The notes under the pieces: model-generated | Told to the model about the DNA's origin: nothing | Database searches by the model: none | What the model saw: the letters and a program-made list of their open reading frames with translations, nothing else | Shown: piece after piece, positions 26,709-33,424 of the stretch | Layout: every line of letters starts with the position of its first letter | Numbering within the stretch: the first letter of the stretch is position 1 | Source: Kiloniellaceae bacterium | GTDB taxonomy: Bacteria > Pseudomonadota > Alphaproteobacteria > Kiloniellales > Kiloniellaceae | DNA: 33,424 bases | Direction of reading: 5' to 3' | Assembly: GCA_028280915.1 (NCBI GenBank) | Contig: JANQKX010000135.1 | Location: 1-33,424, forward strand | Translations under genes and position numbers: made by a program

Positions 26709-27281
26709 ATGGGTATGTGGAAAAGGATGTTTCGTGGCGTACTGCCGGCGGCGGTGATTGCAGCTCTTTTTGCAAGCCAGTCTTCTTTTGCGAGTCAGTC
26801 TTCGGCGGCCGGGATATGGCACATCAAATGTTTTAACGAGCAGGGGCAATCCATGGCGGTTAAGGCGCTGAGCACGGAAGGTGTCACTTTTGACGTCAAG
26901 GGGATCGTGGTCAAGGACGCCACCACCTTGGACGTGAAGGCGATCCATCCGGAAACCGATGCACTGCTCCCGGTGAAGGTCTTGCCGGCGCAAGATGGCG
27001 CTGACTTCGCGGACGTGAAGGCGATCGGCCAGTCCAACCAGATCATACCCATCAAGGCGATCACCCATACTGGCAAGACTCTCGATGTGAAGGCCTTCCA
27101 AAACATCGATACCGATCAGTACGATATCAAATGTCTGGGCAAGGACGGCAAGCGGCTCGGGCTGAAGGCGATCTCGCCGCAGGGGGAGGTTTACGACGTC
27201 AAGGGCATCAAGGATCTGGAAGACGACGACGAGCTTGAGATCGAGATCCTGGCCCACATCAAGGCCAAAAAGCCGGATTAG
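26709..27281 (+). CDS. Exported protein made of tandem short 'DVKAI' repeats
   Basis: Signal peptide 'MWKRMFRGVLPAAVIAALFASQSSFA' followed by about 10 repeats of [DPG]-[VIL]-K-[AGCV]-[ILFV]-x(6-9)-[LYFI]. Confidence 0.8.
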   Translation: MGMWKRMFRGVLPAAVIAALFASQSSFASQSSAAGIWHIKCFNEQGQSMAVKALSTEGVTFDVKGIVVKDATTLDVKAIHPETDALLPVKVLPAQDGADFADVKAIGQSNQIIPIKAITHTGKTLDVKAFQNIDTDQYDIKCLGKDGKRLGLKAISPQGEVYDVKGIKDLEDDDELEIEILAHIKAKKPD

Positions 27282-27316
27282 AACGACCGGGCGGTAAAGC
27301 GGGGGGCACGATATGT

Positions 27317-27352
27317 CCGGTTATCCCGGCTCCCGGCAGCCGGGATAACCGG
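27317..27352. terminator. 15-bp perfect inverted repeat between convergent genes; likely bidirectional stem-loop terminator
   Basis: CCGGTTATCCCGGCT (27317-27331) / AGCCGGGATAACCGG (27338-27352), 6-nt loop, no T tract. Confidence 0.6.
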
Positions 27353-27396
27353 TGTTGGCCGGTAAGTCACGTGACCGACTGCTCCGGTCCGGTCAT

Positions 27397-28224
27397 CTAA
27401 TCGAAGATATCCCGTAAGGAACGCAGCGGGGCGGCATCGAGCCGTACAACCTGGTCGCCCAAGGCAGGGAAGGCCGCGGGGTAAAGCGAACACACAAGGG
27501 GGTCGTGGCCTGGAATGACGTGGTCTTCGCTGTCGGCGAGGCCTTCGATCATCCGGTAGCTTTCTTTCGTCGCGGGCCGGGACCAACAGATGGGGAAGGT
27601 CACCCGCCGCTTCCAGTGTTCATAATAATGGGTCGCGTCCGACGCCAAGAGCAGGTTCCCGCGCTTGGTTGGCACCCGCAAGGCCTGCATGCCCATGGTG
27701 TGTCCGGGCAGGGCATGGAGAGTCAGGCCCGGTGCGATGTCGCCGTCACCGGAATAGAACACGACACGCTTTTCGAACAGGCGATGCACGAACTCTGCGA
27801 TGTCGTCTGCCGAATAAAAATGACGCTGGTCGTCATCGAGCATCCAGCGACCGGTGGTGACCTGGGCTTCCCGCTCTTGGATATGAAAACGCGCTCGGGG
27901 AAACTCCGATAGGTTGCCTGCGTGATCGTTGTGCATATGGGTGATCACCACGTCTTCCACCTTGGCGGCATCGATGCCGAGCTCCGCGAGCATCAAACGT
28001 GGCAGACGCATGGCAGAGCAGCCGCGCAGCTTGCCTTGGTGTTGATTGAAGCCCGTGTCCACGATGATCGTTCGGTTCTCATTACGCACGACCCAAATGT
28101 AATAGGCGAGCGGCATGGGGGAATCGTGGTCGTCAACGGGCTCCAGAAAGAGCTCCTGACGGGCCCGCGCCGTGCGCTCGGCATAGCGCAGGGCAAAGAC
28201 TTCGTAAGTTTCATCAGCAGCCAT
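27397..28224 (-). CDS. N-acyl homoserine lactonase-like MBL-fold hydrolase
   Basis: 'VVITHMHNDHAGNLSEFPRARFHIQERE', 'LTLHALPGHTMGMQALRV', 'LLASDATHYYEHW', 'VIPGHDPLV'. MAADETYEV start preferred over ORF start 28332. Confidence 0.88.
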   Translation of the reverse strand: MAADETYEVFALRYAERTARARQELFLEPVDDHDSPMPLAYYIWVVRNENRTIIVDTGFNQHQGKLRGCSAMRLPRLMLAELGIDAAKVEDVVITHMHNDHAGNLSEFPRARFHIQEREAQVTTGRWMLDDDQRHFYSADDIAEFVHRLFEKRVVFYSGDGDIAPGLTLHALPGHTMGMQALRVPTKRGNLLLASDATHYYEHWKRRVTFPICWSRPATKESYRMIEGLADSEDHVIPGHDPLVCSLYPAAFPALGDQVVRLDAAPLRSLRDIFD

Positions 28225-28599
28225 GATGTATCTCGCGAGAGAAAGAGAAATCCGGAAACCGATCGCCGGCAAACTCCTGCCGAATATTACCAACGCACCC
28301 TTGCTCTTGGCTAGGCCCGGGGGGCATCGCATCCATGATGGGGCAGGATTGTTGGCGGCATGATGCGGTTATTGCCGATTTGATCGGTTCAGCTCTAAGT
28401 GTATGATAGGGGATTAGGGGTCCAGGACGTCTGCGTTTGGGCTCGACAGAACTCTTGCAACGTCCAAGGCGGCAAGGACTTGCCGTTGGACAAGGATTTG
28501 CCGCTGGCCTCTGCGGCGCAAGGGGCGGTCCTGAAAACGAGTTGCAAAACACCTGTTCTAAAATCTTGAAACCCCTTATCAGACAGAGGAGAAAGCCTC

Positions 28600-28893
28600 A
28601 TGGCCACCTTCATCATACTCGCCAATTGGACAAAAGAAGGCTTTCAACAGGTCAAGGAATCGCCGGAGCGATTGGATGCCTTCAAAGCCGCTTGCCGTGA
28701 ACATGGCGCGGAGATTGTCGCCTACTATATGACGATGGGCCCCTATGACATGGTCATCATCGTCCAGGCCCCCGATGATGAAACGGTGGCCCGCCTGCTG
28801 CTCCTGGGCGGTTCCCAGGGCAAGACCCGAACCCTGACGCTCAAGGCCTTTACCGAGGATGAATATCGCAAGCTCGTATCCGCGATGGCATAG
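28600..28893 (+). CDS. GYD domain protein
   Basis: 'MATFIILANWTKEGFQQVKESPERLDAFKAACREHGAEIVAYYMTMGPYDMVIIVQAPDDETVARLLL' typical GYD family. Confidence 0.9.
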   Translation: MATFIILANWTKEGFQQVKESPERLDAFKAACREHGAEIVAYYMTMGPYDMVIIVQAPDDETVARLLLLGGSQGKTRTLTLKAFTEDEYRKLVSAMA

Positions 28894-29035
28894 ATGGCAT
28901 TGCCTTCACCCATGAAGGCTTTCCATCCGGTCGTCCGGGTTTGACGCTTGGATTTGGAATGCCGGATCGTATGGAAGCCTGTGGCAAAGCCCGATCGGCA
29001 GAGGGGCCGACACAGATCTTGAGTTGGGGAATCAA

Positions 29036-29275
29036 ATGGCAAATGAAACAATCTCCAGAGAGGCCGCCACGAAAATGGTTGCGGTCGTGGAAAGAGCTTT
29101 TGGTGATTGAGATATCGATGGGTTCATGGCGGGTTTTACCGATGATGTCATCGTCCGTTTCGCAGACCAGCCGGAAATCGCCGGTAAAAAGGAGGTTCGC
29201 GAATTTCTTGAGTCGAGATTTGCGCGCCAAAAGCACCAGCTGGCTCAATGTCTTTGCGTCGAACCGCCTTCTTAA
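29036..29275 (+). pseudogene. SnoaL-like/NTF2-like protein remnant with in-frame TGA and truncated C-terminus
   Basis: MANETISREAATKMVAVVERAFGD*DIDGFMAGFTDDVIVRFADQPEIAGKKEVREFLESRFARQKHQLAQCLCVEPPS*; TGA at 29108-29110, same frame on both sides. Confidence 0.7.
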
Positions 29276-30777
29276 TCGGGAATAAAAACAAACCAAATGT
29301 AACCCACGCCGTTGTGGAAGCCTGGAGGGTCGGTGATGTCCCAGCTTGACGGGGCGGCGTAAGCACCACCACCGCCACCGCCGGCCTCCGCTTGATCGCC
29401 GCCATTGCCGCCGCCCCAGCCACCGCCGCCGCCGCCGTGACAGGAATCGCCGAACGGGGGAACCGGGCCGCCTTGACCCGCATGGAAGTTGTTGACTTCA
29501 CCGGTTGCGATCACCAAGGGGTTGCCCTGGAACCAGTAAGCGATGGCCGCGCCATCCGCCTCGCCGCCGGCCCCGCCCGGCCCACCGGCACCTTGACAAT
29601 TGGAAGTGGCTCCGTTGTCGCCACATAGTCCTGGCGCTCCGCCGCCACTACCGCCACCGGCGATGCCGCTGCCGCCCGTGCATCCGGCGATCGACGTATC
29701 CCCGACCGTACTGCCCTCTAAACAAAAGGCTCCCGGGCAAGACCCGAGCGTGCTCGAGATCGCAATGCCGCCCACGCCGCCGCCATTGCCGCCGTCGAAC
29801 CCATTCGCGGCGCCGCCGCCGCCGCCACCCGGGCCAATCAGAAGGACGCCGTCCGTGTTGAACTGATTGGCGACGTTGGCCGCCCGCAAGAGTGTGGCCG
29901 CGCCACCCCCGCCGGAATGTGTGTTGGAATGTGTTCCCGCCGAGGCCATTCCATAGGCCCAGGTGGTGGAGGCGCCATAAGTCGAATTGAGATCCGCGAT
30001 GGTGGTTCCCATCGCGGCAGATCCGCCCGCGCCGCCGCCATCGGTAAGCCCCACGTTCGCGCCGCGCGACCCCCAGGCGCCAGACGCGTGGATCATGAGT
30101 TTTGTATTATTCGACAAACTGCTGTCACATCCGGACGCGGCACTCAACAAGGTCGACATGCTGAACGCGTCGTCGCCTGCTGTCGAGGCCATCACGCACG
30201 TGGTTCGGCTCGTACTGGAATCAAAGTTACAGGTGAAGGTCGAATTGCTGCAGGAAGGGTTGACATCCGCAGGAACCGACACTGCCGCCTGGTCGATGGC
30301 TCCGAGGTTGTCTTCGACGACGACAACGGCTCGAAGGTTCGGTCCCAATTCACGATTCGGGTGCACCATGAGGCTGGCTCCCGGATTTCGCGTCGTGATC
30401 GGTCCCGCCAAGACCTCGCCATCCTCAGCCTCCAGCCAGAAATCATAGAGTTTCACATGGCCGTCGGGATCCATGGAATCGAGCGCATGGACATCCACGC
30501 GGCCCGGAAAGACCTGTTCGATCTCAAGCGCGGCCCAGGGTGACTGGTTGTTCCGGCGCAAATGCTCCAGCACGCGGGCCGCAAAGCGCCCGTGCGACCG
30601 GGTTCTGACGTACATGTGGGTGTTTGCTTCGGAGACCTGGACACGCACCTCCTGGGCAGGTTACTCGCCCTTGCTCACATCTCGGTCGGCCGTTTCAGCG
30701 GACGCTGCTCCCCAAGGGATGACCGCCCAAGACAGGAGAGCCAACACCAAAGCCAACGTGCTGACATCCCGCTTCAT
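29272..30777 (-). pseudogene. Secreted glycine-rich protein gene with in-frame TAA just after the signal peptide
   Basis: MKRDVSTLALVLALLSWAVIPWGAASAETADRDVSKGE*PAQEVRVQVSEANTHMYVRTRSHGRFAARVLEHLRR...; stop codon 30661-30663; ORF 29272..30648 continues in the same frame with extensive Gly-rich sequence. Confidence 0.7.
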
Positions 30778-31018
30778 TGAACCATCCTTCCATGTCTCGA
30801 CCAGGGACACACGGAAAACCCCTGTGCCATGACGGGACGAAGAAGCCTGTTTCCAAGAACGAAGTCTCGTACCAACTCTATTTTCGCGCCAACATAATTC
30901 GGTACGCGCGGTTTTCTCGCTGAAGCGACCGACCTGATTATGAACGGACTCCTTCATTCGACCTAAAATCTCGCTTCGCTAATATTAATACCAAAGTTAC
31001 AGATCGCGTGAAACTATT

Positions 31019-31064
31019 TTCTTCTTTAGTTCGCACTTGCGAAATGAATTCTTCCTTAGTTCGC
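31019..31064. repeat. Two 16-bp direct repeats with 30-bp period
   Basis: TTCTTCTTTAGTTCGC (31019-31034) and TTCTTCCTTAGTTCGC (31049-31064), 15/16 identical. Confidence 0.75.
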
Positions 31065-31366
31065 GCAGAACACATCAGATGGCATCTAAATCTCGTTGCT
31101 GCGGAATTGGCCGGCTCATTGGTAATCGACAGGTGCCTCCCGATGCCTGGCGACAACATGAATGCCCACCAATGGCACTGGGCAAACGGAGTGGCCTTTG
31201 GCGAGCGGACGGGGCTGTTTTTGTGAGTTGGTTTCTAATCTTCGACGGTGAGCCGCTGGCAGAGGCAAGAAGCTAAGCCCACGGTCGACACATTGATGTC
31301 GCCCCTCCAGCGGCCCGCGAGACATTGTTTTTCAGCCGTGTCCTTGCGCGGCGCCCGGCGCTACCT

Positions 31367-32926
31367 TTAAGAGACCGTGAAGGCGGTCATCATTCCGGAA
31401 TCCTCGTGTTCCAGGTTGTGGCAATGGGCCATGAACGGATGTTCTTTGGACGCCGGGTGCTCGAAGCGGACCTGGATCTCCGCCGAGCCGCCCTTTGCAA
31501 TGGGGGCCACGTCTTTCCAGCCGGCCATAAAGGCTGGCGGCGCCTTGCCGTCAAGGGCCAGGATGCGAAACTGGCAGCCGTGGATGTGGACCGGATGCAG
31601 CATGCGGTCCGAGCCCTCGGAGATAAGCCATCGCAGCTCGGTGTCGATGGGGGCCGCGATGGGAACGTCTCCGATTTTGAATGGAGCCCCGTTCACCGCA
31701 TTCGCGCTCAGCCGCTGGTCGAGAGGCAGCGCCGGGCCTTCCGTGATAAGTTTGGTGACAGCCGCCACCACCTTTGGGTCGGTCTTCTTTGCCTTGTTCA
31801 TCTTCATCAGACCGGCGGATTTCAGTTGCCCCATGCCTTGGTCGTCGAGGCGCATTTCCATGACCAGGTTTTGGCTGACAGGAGGCAGGTCCGTGACCAA
31901 TGGCGGCAAGTCGACCAGCTTCTCCGGTAAGGTACCGCCGCTTTCCGCGCCGTCGGGGCGCAGGGTGATCAGATTCAGATCGGCATCGAACGGCGGCAGG
32001 TTCATGGCCAGCTGGTCCACCGGCCGGGTCAAGAGATCGAAGGGGGCGCCGTTGCGCGCGTCGACCAGAACCTCATAACGTTCGCCGCCGTAGAGCATCA
32101 ATTCCTTTAACGCCATAGGTTCGGAAAGCAGGCCGCCGTCGCCCGCCACCACATACATGGAACGACCGTCCGACAGGGCAAGCCGGTAGCTTCGGGAATT
32201 GGACCCATTCAAGAGACGCAGCCTGAGCCAGCCGCGCGCGGTGCGGGCCTCTGGATAAACCGCCCCGTTGACCAGCATGATATCGCCCACGTAGCCGGCG
32301 GTAATGTCAATCATGTTAAAGCGGTGGAAGAAAGAGCCGTCCCCATTGAAGCGACGGTCCTGCAGGATCAGCGGGATATCATCGATTCCCCAGTGCGATG
32401 GCAGACCCAAGGCCTCGGATTCTTCGTCATCGATTATGAATAACCCTGCCAGGCCCTTGATCACCAATTCGGCGGTCGTCGGATACAAATGCGGATGGAA
32501 CCAGCATGTCGCTGCCGGCTGTGCGATGTTTAGCGTGGGCTCCCAGGATTTCCCAGGGTTTATGACGTTATAGGGGCCGCCGTCCAGTTCACCGGGGATC
32601 TTAAGGCCGTGCCAATGCATGGTGATATCTTCATTGATCTCATTGGCCACCTGAAGAGTGACTCTTTCCCCGCGACGCACTCGGATTGCCGGACCGAGAA
32701 AGGGACCATTGACGCCATAGGTAGGGGGCGCGATACCCGGCAGGAATTGTTGCTGACCGGATATGGCCCGCAGCGCAATGACCCCCTTCGCGTCCGCCCT
32801 TAACTCCGGCGGGACCGGCAAGGCGGGGCGGCCGGCGGCGTGGCTCTGCCTGAACCGGGCGAGGGCGCCCGTTGCAGCGGAAGCAGCCGCGCCGAATAGA
32901 AGCTTGCGCCTGGAAATCTCGTTCAT
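31367..32926 (-). CDS. Multicopper oxidase family protein with Tat signal
   Basis: 'MNEISRRKLLFGAAASAATGALARF' Tat signal; copper motifs 'HWHGLKIPGELDGG', 'CWFHPHLYP', 'HPVHIHGCQF', 'HCHNLEHEDSGMM'. ORF extends to 33010. Confidence 0.94.
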   Translation of the reverse strand: MNEISRRKLLFGAAASAATGALARFRQSHAAGRPALPVPPELRADAKGVIALRAISGQQQFLPGIAPPTYGVNGPFLGPAIRVRRGERVTLQVANEINEDITMHWHGLKIPGELDGGPYNVINPGKSWEPTLNIAQPAATCWFHPHLYPTTAELVIKGLAGLFIIDDEESEALGLPSHWGIDDIPLILQDRRFNGDGSFFHRFNMIDITAGYVGDIMLVNGAVYPEARTARGWLRLRLLNGSNSRSYRLALSDGRSMYVVAGDGGLLSEPMALKELMLYGGERYEVLVDARNGAPFDLLTRPVDQLAMNLPPFDADLNLITLRPDGAESGGTLPEKLVDLPPLVTDLPPVSQNLVMEMRLDDQGMGQLKSAGLMKMNKAKKTDPKVVAAVTKLITEGPALPLDQRLSANAVNGAPFKIGDVPIAAPIDTELRWLISEGSDRMLHPVHIHGCQFRILALDGKAPPAFMAGWKDVAPIAKGGSAEIQVRFEHPASKEHPFMAHCHNLEHEDSGMMTAFTVS

Positions 32927-33020
32927 GGTCCGCTCCGTTATTCGCTGCGAGAAAAGTTTGCGGCTGCCTAATGTGGCATTTAAACTTCCTTGCCGCAGCA
33001 TAAAATGCACTGCAAGAAGG

Positions 33021-33424
33021 TTAAACGGACGCTTCAGTCAAACGTTTTTCGGCAGCGGACCGACGTTCCGTCTCTCGGTTCTTTTCGTTCAAAAATCTTT
33101 TCAAAACATTTTCGGTGAGTTTGGAAACATCATTTTGATTGTTGTTTATGGGAAGACATCCGGTAAAGGTGATGGATCCGGCCGAAAAAACCATCCCGCC
33201 AGCGGGTGTTTCAAAAAAAACCATATCGCATCTGATCAAATCGGAAATGGGTTCCCCCGAGCCCGGTTCGTCGCTCCACAGAAGTTCCTCATTCACCAAT
33301 CTGAAGGAACGGCCCGGAGCCTCGGATGTGGCGATGACAACGGCATTCGGCGGGGCGGCCGGATATGAGCTTGACCGTGCCGATACGCACTTGGGCACCC
33401 CGTCGAATGCCGTTGTCATCGCCA
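33021..33424 (-). CDS. N,N-dimethylformamidase large-subunit-like protein, C-terminal fragment (cut by window edge)
   Basis: 'NAVVIATSEAPGRSFRLVNEELL...IRCDMVFFETPAGGMVFSAGSITFTGCLPINNNQNDVSKLTENVLKRFL' matches the C-terminal pattern of DMFase-like large subunits; frame stays open to the right edge. Confidence 0.7.
   Translation of the reverse strand, partial: AMTTAFDGVPKCVSARSSSYPAAPPNAVVIATSEAPGRSFRLVNEELLWSDEPGSGEPISDLIRCDMVFFETPAGGMVFSAGSITFTGCLPINNNQNDVSKLTENVLKRFLNEKNRETERRSAAEKRLTEASV

Noticed and set aside
29272-29900. CRISPR-like or simple repeat appearance of the GCC/GGC-rich region
   Set aside because: Repetition is explained by Gly codons in the Gly-rich protein; no regular repeat-spacer spacing.

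Overview
The 33.4 kb window is GC-rich, gene-dense bacterial DNA that looks proteobacterial, probably alphaproteobacterial. All family calls come from reading translated motifs; no database search was run. Left to right: the 3' part of an AsmA-family gene; a nucleoside hydrolase; a divergent TrpF-like (PRAI-fold) gene; a small HExxH protein; a coiled-coil protein; a BenE-type transporter divergent from a GntR/FCD regulator; a BCCT transporter with an overlapping 52-aa membrane microprotein; a phasin-like protein; and a second, 40-aa membrane microprotein. Next is a minus-strand operon of ProX, ProV and ProW-type ABC genes plus a HisD/HpsN-like dehydrogenase, with a divergent LysR gene. A second LysR gene is divergent from an MBL-fold / alpha-beta hydrolase / Rieske-oxygenase-like cluster, followed by an RND pump and adaptor. 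The right part holds a Tat-exported Cys/His protein, an exported 'DVKAI' repeat protein, an AHL-lactonase-like MBL protein, a GYD protein, two apparently decayed genes (SnoaL-like with an internal TGA; a secreted Gly-rich gene with an in-frame TAA after its signal peptide), a Tat multicopper oxidase, and the C-terminus of an N,N-dimethylformamidase-like protein cut by the window edge. Most notable signals: a Rieske oxygenase homolog lacking one Rieske Cys ligand and the bridging Asp; the DVKAI repeat protein; two membrane microproteins missing from the ORF track; the ProU/HpsN-like operon with stem-loops in two of its gaps and a permease carrying an N-terminal extension; and the two adjacent interrupted genes.
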